64,000 bases of DNA from Rubrivivax gelatinosus (GCF_004340905.1 NZ_SLXD01000002.1:124001-188000); one strand, 5' to 3'; positions 7,920-16,130 are shown, counted from the stretch's first letter. Made by a program: numbers and translations. Notes: generated by a model from the letters alone, not told the origin.

Positions 7920-8267
7920 ATGGCATCGATCCCCGAAGACACCCCCGGCGGCGCCACGATCCCGCCGTCCGTCACACCCACCGGCGCCGGCAACGGCAGC
8001 GCCCGCCAGGACGAGCTCCTGCAGCGCGTGGTGCAGGGCGCGCACGAGACGATCGACAAGCTCGCCGAACGTGCCGCCCCGCACGTCAGCCGGCTGCAGG
8101 ACGGCGTGCACGACGCCAACGAACGCCTGCACGCCAAGGCCGACGCGCTGCGCGAGACCGGCGACGAGTGGACCGAGAGCCTGCGCGACACGGTGCGCGA
8201 GCACCCGATCGCCGCACTCGCCACCGCGCTGGCGGTCGGCGTGCTGATCGCGCGGCTGACGCGCTGA
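7920..8267 (+). CDS. DUF883/ElaB-YqjD-like membrane-anchored protein
   Basis: A 115-residue protein with a disordered N-terminus, a long amphipathic helix (residues about 28-85, heptad-rich) and a C-terminal membrane helix preceded by the characteristic VREHPIAALATALAVG segment. In E. coli the relatives YqjD and ElaB anchor ribosomes to the inner membrane in stationary phase; that role is inferred from family only. Gene order DUF883-YqjE-like-YqjK-like matches the enterobacterial yqjDEK set. Confidence 0.8.
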   Translation: MASIPEDTPGGATIPPSVTPTGAGNGSARQDELLQRVVQGAHETIDKLAERAAPHVSRLQDGVHDANERLHAKADALRETGDEWTESLRDTVREHPIAALATALAVGVLIARLTR

Positions 8268-8278
8268 CCGGCGCGCCG

Positions 8279-8755
8279 ATGGACGACGCCCGCAGCACGC
8301 CGCCGGGCGGCGACGGCGGGGCCGCGCCCGGCGCGGCTGCGCCAGCGCCGCCTCCCCAGGGCTGGCTCGACACGCTGCAGTCGGTGCTGCAGGAACTGCC
8401 CGGCCTGGTCAGCGACCGGGTCGAGCTGTTCTCGCTCGAGCTGGTGCGCGCCGGGCGCGCGCTGGCGCAGATCCTGATGCTGGTGGTCGCCGCGGCGGTG
8501 CTCGCGGTGACCGCCTGGCTGGCGCTGTGGGCCGGGATCACCGTCGCGCTGCTCGAAGCCGGCCTGCACTGGGCCGCCGCGCTGGCGGCGGTGCTGGCGC
8601 TGAACCTCGTCGCGGCGCTGCTGGCGCTGCGGCGCATCCGCCGGCTGGTGCCGCTGCTGCGCCTGCCGCGCACGCGGCGCCATCTCACGCTGTCTCCCGG
8701 CGCCTCGGTGCGCCATGCCAACGAAGCCGCCGCCGATGAACGCGCTGCCGCCTGA
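8279..8755 (+). CDS. YqjE-like / Holin-X (PF07332-type) membrane protein
   Basis: A 158-residue protein with a Pro/Ala-rich N-terminus, an amphipathic helix (LDTLQSVLQELPGLVSDRVELFSLEL) and two membrane helices (ILMLVVAAAVLAVTAWLALW; a second around residues 100-122), ending in a basic cytoplasmic tail. This is the phage-holin-X/YqjE arrangement. ATG 8279 is preferred to an upstream ATG at 8168 that lies inside the DUF883 gene. The end overlaps the next gene by 41 bases. Confidence 0.75.
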   Translation: MDDARSTPPGGDGGAAPGAAAPAPPPQGWLDTLQSVLQELPGLVSDRVELFSLELVRAGRALAQILMLVVAAAVLAVTAWLALWAGITVALLEAGLHWAAALAAVLALNLVAALLALRRIRRLVPLLRLPRTRRHLTLSPGASVRHANEAAADERAAA

Positions 8756-9617
8756 GGCCGATCTCGACCTGCGCATCCAGGCCGCTGAACAGGCGCTGGT
8801 GGCCCGTGAACGTCGCCTGCTCGAAAGCGTCGACACGCTCGGCCGGCGCGTGCGCCACGCGGCCAGCCCGTGGCGGCTGGCGGCCTCGGGCGTGGGACTG
8901 CTGCTGGCCGGTGCGGCGCTGTGGCGCATGGTCCGGCCGACCCCCGGCCCGGGGCCTGCGCGGGGCCTGGCGCCGGCGCAGGCCGGCGGCGACGGGGGCG
9001 GCATGCCCTGGGTGGGACTGCTGGGCCTGCTGTGGCCCCTGCTGCCGGCGCGCTGGCGCACCCGCAGCAGCCCGGGCGCGGTGGCCGCGGTGCTGGGCGT
9101 CGGCGTGCCGCTGGTGCAGAAGTGGCTGCAAAAGCCAGAGTGGCCGCCGCTGGCGACCGTCGAGCACGTGGACCTGGCACGCTACGCCGGCACCTGGCAC
9201 GAAGTGGCCCGCCTGGGCGCCCCGTACGAAGCCAGCTGCGAAAGCCTGCCGGTGACGCATTACACGCCGGCGGGCACACGTCTGGTCGTCGAGAACCGCT
9301 GCCGCGGCGCCGACGGGCGCGAACGCGTCGCACGCGGCGTCGCCCGGGTCGTGCCCGGCAGCGGCAACGCACGGCTGGAAGTGAACTTCCTGCCCGCCTG
9401 GCTGCACGCGCTGCCGCTGGGCTGGGCGGATTACCAGATCCTCGCGCTGGACCGCGGCTACACGGTGGCGCTGGTCGGCCATCCGAGCCGCGAATCGCTG
9501 TGGGTGCTGTCGCGCACGCCGGTGATCGCACCGCAGACGCTGCAGGCGCTGCTGGAGATCGCGCAGGGCGAGGGTTTCCCGGTGGAGCGCCTGCAGCACC
9601 ACCGCGACGCCGGCTGA
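8715..9617 (+). CDS. YqjK-like N-terminus fused to a Blc-type lipocalin
   Basis: About 300 residues. The first 75 (LDLRIQAAEQALVARERRLL and a single membrane helix AASGVGLLLAGAALWRM) resemble YqjK-like membrane proteins. A second hydrophobic stretch lies near residue 95-112. From about residue 150 a bacterial lipocalin domain starts with LARYAGTWHEVARL (GxW signature), and later shows NFLP, the WADYQILALD strand, and WVLSRTP, as in outer-membrane lipocalin Blc. Usually Blc is a separate lipoprotein with its own lipobox; here it is tethered by membrane helices. ATG 8715 or 8736 both possible; the start is inside the preceding gene. Confidence 0.75.
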   Translation: MPTKPPPMNALPPEADLDLRIQAAEQALVARERRLLESVDTLGRRVRHAASPWRLAASGVGLLLAGAALWRMVRPTPGPGPARGLAPAQAGGDGGGMPWVGLLGLLWPLLPARWRTRSSPGAVAAVLGVGVPLVQKWLQKPEWPPLATVEHVDLARYAGTWHEVARLGAPYEASCESLPVTHYTPAGTRLVVENRCRGADGRERVARGVARVVPGSGNARLEVNFLPAWLHALPLGWADYQILALDRGYTVALVGHPSRESLWVLSRTPVIAPQTLQALLEIAQGEGFPVERLQHHRDAG

Positions 9618-9681
9618 CACGATGTGCCCCGCCGGGCCGGCAGGGCTGTGGCGCTTCGAGGTCTCGCCCTGACACCCGTGG

Positions 9682-9695
9682 GGCACGGGGCTTGC
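9682..9695 (+). promoter_or_regulatory. Sigma-54 promoter for 9739-10158
   Basis: Canonical GGCAC-GGGGC-TTGC, preceded by TGG. The -12 C is 44 bases from ATG 9739. Confidence 0.8.
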
Positions 9696-9738
9696 CGACC
9701 GGCCCACGAGCCGCCGCGTTGGCGGCAGGAGAGACCTG

Positions 9739-10158
9739 ATGGCACAAAGCCCCTTGCTCGGTATCGACCGCGCGCCCCCGGCTGCGGCCGGCCCCGACGT
9801 CGAAGCCGCCGATGCGACGGATGCCGCTGGCAGCGGCGAACGCCGCAGCGCCGGCATGGATCCCGGCCGGGAAATCGACCGTGGCGTCGACCCGGCAGCA
9901 CAAGACGCCGTCCGCGACGACGAGGATCCGGACCTGGACTTCGTCGGGACGGGGGAGGAGGTCGAGGACGAATCGGCCGACCCCGTCGGTGACGGCGTCG
10001 GCGACGCCGCCGCCGCGGCGACCCGGCCGCCGATACCGGGGCGCACGCCGCCGGTCGAGCCCGACGAGTTCGATTCCGACCTGCCGGCGGGGAACGACGC
10101 GCCGACGCAGGACGACCCGGACGCGGACGCCGAAGCGCGCGAACCGGGCCGCGATTGA
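9739..10158 (+). CDS. Acidic, intrinsically disordered stress-region protein
   Basis: A 139-residue protein made largely of Asp, Glu, Ala, Pro and Gly, with very few hydrophobic residues and no predicted domain. Composition suggests a disordered, highly acidic protein comparable in character to hydrophilin-type desiccation proteins, but that is inference. Start ATG 9739 has AGGAG 6 bases upstream. It has its own sigma-54 promoter and a hairpin after the stop, so it is a monocistronic unit. Confidence 0.75.
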   Translation: MAQSPLLGIDRAPPAAAGPDVEAADATDAAGSGERRSAGMDPGREIDRGVDPAAQDAVRDDEDPDLDFVGTGEEVEDESADPVGDGVGDAAAAATRPPIPGRTPPVEPDEFDSDLPAGNDAPTQDDPDADAEAREPGRD

Positions 10159-10168
10159 CGCCGGCCAC

Positions 10169-10190
10169 GCGGGGCGCCGAGGCGCCCCGC
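10169..10190. terminator. Hairpin between convergent genes
   Basis: 10-bp perfect arms GCGGGGCGCC / GGCGCCCCGC with a minimal loop, between the stops of the 9739 and 10204 genes. No T-tract. Confidence 0.6.
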
Positions 10191-10203
10191 GCCGATCAGC
10201 GCA

Positions 10204-10662
10204 TCAGGCGGTGCGCGCGCGCGCCTCGTCGCGCAGCATGCGCATCTGGGCGTGATTGCGCTTCACGCCCTCGAACTGACGTTCGACGACGATGCGCACG
10301 TCGCTCGGCAGGTCCTCGACGAGCGCGCTGCGGTAACGCTCCATGGCGGTGTCTTCGCCGCGTTCGCATTCCTCGAGCATCGCCAGGTCGCTGTAGCCGG
10401 CCAGCGTGCCCTTCACGGCGACCCAGCCGCGGTGCATCGCGCCGGTGGCCGAGCCACCGTCCTCGGCGGTGCCGCCGTACTGCACGACCATGGTCTGCAG
10501 TTCGGCCGCGCCCAGCCGGCACTCGTCGGCACGGGCCAGGAAGATGCGCTGGAGCTGCGCGTCGCGCGCGTGCTCGGCACTGCTGCGAAAGCCGTACTCG
10601 CCGTCCTTGCTGGTCTCGATCAGTCGGTTCAGGGTGTCGACGACGTCCTTGCGGTCCATCAT
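10204..10662 (-). CDS. PA2169-type four-helix-bundle protein (DUF2383)
   Basis: A 152-residue ferritin-like four-helix bundle of the DUF2383 family (PA2169). Typical segments are DTLNRLIETSKDGEYGFR, the Glu/Cys-containing helix ARADECRLGAAELQ, and the helix ending VERQFEGVKRNHAQMRMLRDEA. Members are soluble stress proteins of unknown biochemical role, possibly metal binding. Start: the first of two tandem ATG codons, with AAAGGA upstream. It is the last of three minus-strand genes (PLD-like, histidine kinase, this). A weak -24/-12-like element (10720-10733) may give it a separate promoter. Confidence 0.8.
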   Translation of the reverse strand: MMDRKDVVDTLNRLIETSKDGEYGFRSSAEHARDAQLQRIFLARADECRLGAAELQTMVVQYGGTAEDGGSATGAMHRGWVAVKGTLAGYSDLAMLEECERGEDTAMERYRSALVEDLPSDVRIVVERQFEGVKRNHAQMRMLRDEARARTA

Positions 10663-10719
10663 GGGAAAGTCCTTTCGTGGGTTGCGCCGCGGCACCGGCC
10701 GCGGCATCCCGGACAGGCG

Positions 10720-10733
10720 GCAGGCCGCATGCC
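10720..10733 (-). promoter_or_regulatory. Weak sigma-54-like element before DUF2383 gene
   Basis: Minus strand GGCAT-GCGGC-CTGC. GG and GC spacing fit, but the -12 box reads CTGC instead of TTGC. 58 bases from the ATG. Confidence 0.25.
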
Positions 10734-10748
10734 TGACGCGCCGAAAGG

Positions 10749-12971
10749 TCATGGGCGGCGCAGGTCGATCGCCCGGCGCAGCGCCAGGATCAGTTCCTCG
10801 GGCGTGCAGGGTTTGGCCAGCACCGGGAATCCGTGCGCCGCGTGCAGTGCGCTGCTGAAGCCGCTGATCAGCACCACCGCCAGATCCGGCCGCCGTTCCC
10901 GCAGCGTGCGCGCCAGCGCGACGCCGTCCATGTCGCCGGGCATCACGATGTCGGAGAGCACGACGTCCAGCCGCCGCCCCTCGTCGATCAGGCCCAGCGC
11001 CTCCTCGGGGCTGCGGGCGCGCACGACGCGGCAGCCGAGCGAATCGAGCAGTCCGGCGGTGACGTCGGCGAGTTCGGCGTTGTCCTCCACGAGCAGCACG
11101 CGCACGCCGTACAGCCCGCCTTCGGGCAGGGGCGCCGGTGTCGGGCCGACGCCGGGTTCGTCGTCGCCGGCGGCGGGCAGCAGCAGCGTCACCGTGGTGC
11201 CGATGCCGCGTGTGCTGGCGATGCAGGCGCGGCCGCCGGCCTGCACGCAGAAGCCATGCACCTGGCTGAGCCCCAGGCCGGTGCCCTTGCCGACCGCCTT
11301 GGTGGTGAAGAAGGGCTCGAAGACGCGGTCGGCAATCGCCTCCTCGATGCCGGTGCCGTCGTCGCTGACCTGGATCTGCACGTAGGCGCCGGGCGCCAGA
11401 TCCGCCAGGTCCTCGGCCGGCGCGTCGGCGGCCTCGATGCGCACGTGGCCGCCGGAGGGCAGGGCGTCGCGGGCGTTGAGGGCGAGGTTGATCAGCGCGA
11501 GCTCCAGTTCGCTCGAATCGACCCGGATGCCCGCGGTGCCCGGCACGACGTGCACCGACAGCTCGCAGCGTTTGCCGAGCACGACGCGGATCAGCTCCTG
11601 CGACTCGGCCAGGTAACGCGCGAGCTCGATGCGGGTCGGCCGCGTCGGGTGGCGGCCGGAGAAGCGCAGCAGGTGCTGCGTCAGCCGGCTGCCGACCTCG
11701 ACGGCGCGCAGCGTGGAGGCCACCGGGGCCTGGATCTCGGGTGTGGAGGCGCGGCGCTGGATGAGGTGCGCACTGTTGCTGATGACGCCCAGCAGGTTGT
11801 TGAAGTCGTGCGCGACGCCGCCGGTGAGCCGGCCCAGCGCCTCCACACGCTGGTTCAGCGACACCCGCTGTTCGGCCTGACGCGTGCGCGCCACCGCGTC
11901 GGCCACCTGGCGTTCGAGGTCGGCGCGGGCGTGCTGGATCGACTCGGCGGCCTCGGCCAGCGCGGCGGCGACGTCGTCGCATTCGGCCAGGCCCGTCGTG
12001 CGGTTCGCGACCGGCTGGCCGGAGCGCATGCGCGCGGCCGCCACCTTCAGCGAGTTGACCGGCCCGACGATGCGCCGCGCCACGAACAGCGCCCCGCCCA
12101 CCGCCAGCCCCAGCAGCAGCAGCGCGCCGGCAGCCAGCTGCAGCACCGCCGGCGGCAGCGGCCCGGCCAGCGCCAGGCGCGGCATCGCGGCGATGTAGGT
12201 CCAGCCACGTTGCGAGGTGCTGAAGAAGCCGCGCACCGGCACGCCGTCCAGCGAGACCGAGTCGAAGAAACCCTCTCGCTCCTGCGCCAGGCGCTCGATC
12301 ATGTCCGGTGTCGCGCGCCGGCCGGCGTGCTGCACGCCGCCCGGGTGGCGCGCCACCACCGAGGCCCTGGCATCGAGGATCGCGCCGAGCCAGCCCGGCG
12401 GCAGCTCCTGCCGGTCGATGATGCGCTGCAGCTCGGCGGGCAGGATCGTCATCTGGAGGTTGGCGACGACGCGGCCGTCGCGCAGCACCGGCTGCACCAC
12501 GCGGGCGTAGGGCAGGCCGACGTCGCCGCCGCTGGACAGGGGACGCACGCTCGCGGCCTGGGCCAGCGGGGGCACCGACGCAGCGGTGCCGGCCGGCACC
12601 CTGTCCATCGGATCACGCGTGCTGAGCAGCGAGCGTTCGCCGTCGGTCAGCTCGATCCAGCCGTCCATGCCGTCGATCGCCAGGCGCGCCTGCTGCTGGA
12701 ACACGCGCCGCTGCTCGGCCGTCAGGTCGGGCGCGTTCTCCAGCGCGCGGGCGGTGGCGAGCACGCGCACGATGGTCGCGCGCTGCTCGATCTCGCGGTC
12801 GACGACGGTGGACAGCGCACGGGCGCTGTCGCGCAGGTTGCGTTCGAGCGCGCTGCGCTCGGCCTCGAAGGTGCGCGCGATGACGTAGGCCGCCGCCGCC
12901 ACGGCCGGCAGCAGCACCGCCAGGACCAGCAGCAGCAGGCGCGAACGGATCGACAACGAGAGCATCGGCAT
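10749..12971 (-). CDS. Hybrid sensor histidine kinase with C-terminal receiver
   Basis: About 740 residues. A first membrane helix (residues 10-32) and a second (about 273-298) bracket a periplasmic Cache-like sensing region. A HAMP-like segment and coiled coil follow, then the H box GGVAHDFNN (His about 388), N box LALNARDALP, G1 DDGTGI, F box EPFFTTK and G2 GKGTGLGLS, then a receiver with phospho-acceptor Asp in LSDIVMPG. No DNA-binding output. It is downstream of the PLD-like gene (59-base gap), so probably in the sigma-54 transcript from 14233. ATG 12971 or 12965 are equally possible; neither has a strong ribosome site. Confidence 0.85.
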   Translation of the reverse strand: MPMLSLSIRSRLLLLVLAVLLPAVAAAAYVIARTFEAERSALERNLRDSARALSTVVDREIEQRATIVRVLATARALENAPDLTAEQRRVFQQQARLAIDGMDGWIELTDGERSLLSTRDPMDRVPAGTAASVPPLAQAASVRPLSSGGDVGLPYARVVQPVLRDGRVVANLQMTILPAELQRIIDRQELPPGWLGAILDARASVVARHPGGVQHAGRRATPDMIERLAQEREGFFDSVSLDGVPVRGFFSTSQRGWTYIAAMPRLALAGPLPPAVLQLAAGALLLLGLAVGGALFVARRIVGPVNSLKVAAARMRSGQPVANRTTGLAECDDVAAALAEAAESIQHARADLERQVADAVARTRQAEQRVSLNQRVEALGRLTGGVAHDFNNLLGVISNSAHLIQRRASTPEIQAPVASTLRAVEVGSRLTQHLLRFSGRHPTRPTRIELARYLAESQELIRVVLGKRCELSVHVVPGTAGIRVDSSELELALINLALNARDALPSGGHVRIEAADAPAEDLADLAPGAYVQIQVSDDGTGIEEAIADRVFEPFFTTKAVGKGTGLGLSQVHGFCVQAGGRACIASTRGIGTTVTLLLPAAGDDEPGVGPTPAPLPEGGLYGVRVLLVEDNAELADVTAGLLDSLGCRVVRARSPEEALGLIDEGRRLDVVLSDIVMPGDMDGVALARTLRERRPDLAVVLISGFSSALHAAHGFPVLAKPCTPEELILALRRAIDLRRP

Positions 12972-13030
12972 CAGTGTGTCGCAGCACGACGGCCGCAGCC
13001 AGCGCCCCCGCCGGCCCGAGGGCGCCTGGT

Positions 13031-14188
13031 TCAGGGGCGAAAGTCGCCCGCGTAGTGCGTCCCGGGGTACCCGTGCGGGCCGGGCGTGGAGCAGGGTGCC
13101 GCGGCGCCGCGTGTGCGCCGCACGTCGTCGGCGAACATCTGCTCGAGGCGGCCGGCCAGCGTCGAATCGACGACGACGATGCCGGCCTCGCCGTCGCGCA
13201 CGACGTTGCGCCAGTCCAGTCGCGCGGAACCGATGCCGACCCACTCGCCGTCGACGACGCTCAGGCGTGCATGCCAGCGCCCGGGCTGCGCCTCGTGCAC
13301 GACGACACCGGCCGCGTGCAGCGCCTGGCGCATCGGCATGCCGCGCAGCAGCCCGCTGCCGGCACGCGGCACCGTCAGCTCGACGGCCGCACCGCGGCCA
13401 CTGGCCTGCACCAGCGCCTGGATCAGGCGCCGTGGCGGCTGCTCGCACGGACTGGCCAGCAGCACGCGCCGCGTGGCCGCGCCCACCGCCGCGAGCAGGG
13501 CCTCGACGAACGGGTTGCGCTCGCCGCTGTCGGCCGCCGCGACACCCATGCGCTGCAGGCCGGCCGGGGCCAGTGCCGGGAAGTAACGCGCCTGCTGCAT
13601 GGGCCCGCGCGCAAAACGCTGCCAGTGGACGACGAACAGCCGCTGAAGCCGCTGCAGAACCGGCCCCTGCACCTGCAGCCGGGGCCCGGGGCGCGCCTCC
13701 TGCGGCAGACCGCGCCCGGTGGCGACGTCGAGCCCGCCGATGAAGGCGTCGCGGCCGTCGACGACCAGCAGTTCGCGCGGCTCGCTGCAGCGCGGCGCCC
13801 CTGGAAAAAGCCCGCTCCAGGCCGCGCTGTCGTGCTCGCCGAGGCTCACGCCGCTGCGGCGCAGCGGCTGCAACGCGGCCTCGACACCGTCACCCAGCGG
13901 CCTGCGGTCGACGAGCAGGTTGACGCGCACCCCGGCGCGTGCACGGGACTCCAGCCGGCGCAGGAGGTCCAGGCCGGGGCCCTCGACGTCGACCAGGTTC
14001 TCGACGTTGACGTGGTCGCGTGCGTCGTCCACCGCGTCGAGCATGGCGGCGAACGCCGCGCCGGCATCGGGCAGCAGCGCAACGCGGTTGCCCCCGACCA
14101 GAGGCTCGGCGAGCCCCCGGTCCCAGTCCGAGCGCGGCGTAGGCGGCGACAGGGGACGATGCGGCGTGGAAGCGTTTGACTTGGACAT
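13031..14188 (-). CDS. Phospholipase D / cardiolipin-synthase-like protein with degenerate motifs
   Basis: A 385-residue soluble protein with the two-lobed PLD fold. The first HxKx4D site reads PRELLVVD, so the catalytic His and Lys are replaced by Pro and Glu. The second reads HARLSVVD, keeping His but with Arg for Lys. The surrounding GxGSARLDWRN and VNVENL blocks are otherwise well kept. Active PLD enzymes need both histidines, so catalysis is doubtful; the protein could be a phosphatidyl-binding or partner subunit. Start ATG 14188, with a canonical sigma-54 promoter 45 bases upstream, divergent from the Pro-rich secreted protein. Confidence 0.75.
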   Translation of the reverse strand: MSKSNASTPHRPLSPPTPRSDWDRGLAEPLVGGNRVALLPDAGAAFAAMLDAVDDARDHVNVENLVDVEGPGLDLLRRLESRARAGVRVNLLVDRRPLGDGVEAALQPLRRSGVSLGEHDSAAWSGLFPGAPRCSEPRELLVVDGRDAFIGGLDVATGRGLPQEARPGPRLQVQGPVLQRLQRLFVVHWQRFARGPMQQARYFPALAPAGLQRMGVAAADSGERNPFVEALLAAVGAATRRVLLASPCEQPPRRLIQALVQASGRGAAVELTVPRAGSGLLRGMPMRQALHAAGVVVHEAQPGRWHARLSVVDGEWVGIGSARLDWRNVVRDGEAGIVVVDSTLAGRLEQMFADDVRRTRGAAAPCSTPGPHGYPGTHYAGDFRP

Positions 14189-14232
14189 TCGGTGGTCGGC
14201 GGCGAGCGAGGAATCCCGCTGGCGCAGTCAGG

Positions 14233-14246
14233 GCAATCACCGTGCC
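14233..14246 (-). promoter_or_regulatory. Sigma-54 promoter for PLD-like/kinase genes
   Basis: Minus strand GGCAC-GGTGA-TTGC, canonical boxes and spacing. Only 9 bases separate its GG from the GG of the divergent promoter at 14256. Confidence 0.8.
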
Positions 14247-14255
14247 GCGCCCCGC

Positions 14256-14269
14256 GGCACCGGGATTGC
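14256..14269 (+). promoter_or_regulatory. Sigma-54 promoter for 14300-14602
   Basis: GGCAC-CGGGA-TTGC, canonical. The -12 C is 31 bases before ATG 14300. Confidence 0.8.
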
Positions 14270-14299
14270 CTGGGCACGGGCCTGACCCGGAGAACCGCG

Positions 14300-14602
14300 A
14301 TGCGAATCCGCCGCCTGCTGCCTTCGCCCCTGATCTTCCTGCTGCTGGCACTGAACCCGGCGCGAGCACAGACCACCGACACCGACCCGAACGCCGTGCC
14401 GACACTGCCGCCGCCGGCCCCGCCGGTGTCCGGCGCGCCGGCCGCGCGCCTCCTGCCACCGCCGTTGCCGCTGCCGCAGCGGCCGCCGTCGGCCTCGCAA
14501 CCCGCCGGCCCGGGCATGGCACCGGGGTTGCGCGAGCCTGCGGTGGAGCCGCCCGAGCGGCCCCCGGCCGTCCAGGACAGCACCCGTCCGCTGCCGCCCT
14601 AA
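14300..14602 (+). CDS. Secreted proline-rich small protein
   Basis: A 100-residue protein. A clean signal peptide (residues 1-23, MRIRRLL..., cut after ARA) precedes a Pro/Ala-rich mature chain (about one third Pro) lacking Cys and any domain; likely an extended periplasmic or cell-wall-spanning peptide. Start ATG 14300. Its TAA overlaps the TAG of the facing permease gene by two bases, so the two transcripts are fully convergent with no terminator between them. Confidence 0.65.
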   Translation: MRIRRLLPSPLIFLLLALNPARAQTTDTDPNAVPTLPPPAPPVSGAPAARLLPPPLPLPQRPPSASQPAGPGMAPGLREPAVEPPERPPAVQDSTRPLPP

Positions 14603-15690
14603 CGCCGGGGCAAGCGCAGACGTCGTCCGGGCGCCTGCGCCTGACGCCCGTCGAGCAGGGTGCCCAGCCAGCGCAGCCGCGGCATGCGCTGGCTGACCGC
14701 CCGCAGCCCGATCAGCACCGGCACCGCCACCAGGGCCCCGGCGATGCCCCACAACCAGCCCCAGAGCATCACCGACAGGAACACCGAGACGGGGCTCAGC
14801 ACCAGGCGCCGGCCGACGAACCAAGGCGCGATGAAGTTCGCTTCCACCGCGTGCACGGCGAGGAACAGCGCCGGCGGCAGCAGCGGCATCCAGCCGTCGG
14901 GGAAGGCGAGCAGGCCGGCCAGCGCGAGCAGACCGACGATCGCCACCGGGCCGAGATAGGGGATGAAGTTCAGCACGCCGCCGACCACGCCCCACATCAG
15001 CGGGTTCGGCAGCTCGGCCAGGTGCAGCCCCAGCCCGAGCACCAGCACGACGCCGGCGTTGATCAGCGCCAGCGACGACAGGAAGCGCCCGATGTCGCGC
15101 TGCGCGGCCAGCGTCCCGGCGAGAACCAGGGCACGCTGGCGCGGCCGCGGCAGCGCCCGCACCGCACGCGGCAGCAGCCAGTGTTCGCTGGCGAGCAGGA
15201 AGTACAGCAGGATCACGGTGGCGGCGGCCGACAGCACGAAGGACAGCCCGTGCCCGAGCAACTGCCCCGTCAGCACCACGCCTTCGCTGGCCAGGCGCTC
15301 GGCCAGCGGGCCCGAGGCGCTACCGGGCGGGCCACCGGCGTCAAGGCCGGGAATCGCGGCGCGCAGGCGCTGCAGGCGCTGGGCCAGCTCGGCCACGATC
15401 TCGGGCGCACGCTGCCACCATTCGGCGGCCGGACCGGCCAGCACCGCCGCCAGCGGCACCGTGCTGCCCAGCAGCGCCGCGACCACCAGCCCGGCGCCGA
15501 CGAACTCGGGCACGCCGTGCCGGCGCAGCGCCCGCACCGCGGGCACCAGCACGACGGCCAGCACGAGCGCGAACAGGATCGGCGCCAGCAGCGGCTGCGC
15601 CAGCTTGACGAAACCAAGCGTCGCCAGAACGAAAAGCCCCCGCAGCGCGAGCGCCTGCGGGGGCCGGGTGGGGTGAGCGCCGCTGCGCAC
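14599..15690 (-). CDS. AI-2E family (PerM-like) permease
   Basis: A 363-residue integral-membrane protein of the AI-2E/UPF0118 family: N-terminal helix pair, large soluble stretch with two hydrophobic breaks, then the conserved NFIPYLGPV region, a long helix array and the final WGWLWGIAGALVAVPVL. Members export small signals or ions (TqsA, TtfA-like Na+/H+ antiporters), and the substrate here is unknown. The only start that keeps helix 1 complete is GTG 15690. That start places an intrinsic terminator of the upstream BON gene inside the first 20 codons, so the exact start needs care. A second AI-2E gene lies at 22699. Confidence 0.75.
   Translation of the reverse strand: MRSGAHPTRPPQALALRGLFVLATLGFVKLAQPLLAPILFALVLAVVLVPAVRALRRHGVPEFVGAGLVVAALLGSTVPLAAVLAGPAAEWWQRAPEIVAELAQRLQRLRAAIPGLDAGGPPGSASGPLAERLASEGVVLTGQLLGHGLSFVLSAAATVILLYFLLASEHWLLPRAVRALPRPRQRALVLAGTLAAQRDIGRFLSSLALINAGVVLVLGLGLHLAELPNPLMWGVVGGVLNFIPYLGPVAIVGLLALAGLLAFPDGWMPLLPPALFLAVHAVEANFIAPWFVGRRLVLSPVSVFLSVMLWGWLWGIAGALVAVPVLIGLRAVSQRMPRLRWLGTLLDGRQAQAPGRRLRLPRR
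15631..15664 (-). terminator. Intrinsic terminator of the BON lipoprotein gene
   Basis: On the minus strand a 10-bp perfect stem GCCCCCGCAG / CTGCGGGGGC with 9-nt loop is followed by TTTTC, 69 bases after the BON stop. It lies within codons about 9-20 of the GTG-started AI-2E permease. Confidence 0.75.
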
Positions 15691-15732
15691 GGCGCCGTCA
15701 GCGCGACGTGGCCGCGGCGGGCACCAGCACGC

Positions 15733-16056
15733 TCACTGGCTGGCCGGGCGCACCGTGATGTTGTTGCGCACGTTCTTCACGTCGGGCACGCCGCCGGCGA
15801 TCTGGCCCGCATGGTCCTTCTCGGACTGCGTGGTCGCGAAGCCCGACAGCTGCACCGTGCCGTTGAGCGTCTCGACGTTGATGCGCATCGCGCTGACCGT
15901 CGGGTCCTCGGCCATGCGCTTCTTGACGCGCGTCGTGATCGTCGTGTCGTCGACGTACTGGCCAACGCTGCTCTGGCCGTCGGTCACGGCGCAGCCGGTG
16001 GTCGCCAGCGCGCCAAGGCCCAGCATCGCAGCCAGCAGCAGGGAAGAGGTCTTCAT
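15733..16056 (-). CDS. BON-domain lipoprotein (OsmY-like)
   Basis: A 107-residue lipoprotein: signal peptide with lipobox near LATTGCAV (Cys about 22), then one BON domain (TTRVKKRMAEDPTVSAMRINV..., GTVQLSGF, DVKNVRNNITV). BON domains bind phospholipid membranes and help maintain envelope integrity under osmotic stress; OsmY has two and this has one. Start ATG 16056 with AAGGAG. Driven by a canonical sigma-54 promoter 40 bases upstream and closed by an intrinsic terminator. Confidence 0.85.
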   Translation of the reverse strand: MKTSSLLLAAMLGLGALATTGCAVTDGQSSVGQYVDDTTITTRVKKRMAEDPTVSAMRINVETLNGTVQLSGFATTQSEKDHAGQIAGGVPDVKNVRNNITVRPASQ

Positions 16057-16095
16057 CGTCGTGTTCTCCTTGCGAGTCGAGGTGCGACGCCAGTG

Positions 16096-16109
16096 GCAAA
16101 CGACGTGCC
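16096..16109 (-). promoter_or_regulatory. Sigma-54 promoter for BON lipoprotein
   Basis: Minus strand GGCAC-GTCGT-TTGC, canonical. Its GG lies 7 bases from the GG of the divergent promoter at 16117. Confidence 0.8.
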
Positions 16110-16116
16110 CGCGGCG

Positions 16117-16130
16117 GGCGCCCCGTTTGC
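16117..16130 (+). promoter_or_regulatory. Sigma-54 promoter for hemerythrin 16161-16628
   Basis: GGCGC-CCCGT-TTGC, exact spacing, one mismatch in the -24 box. 31 bases to the ATG. Confidence 0.7.
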
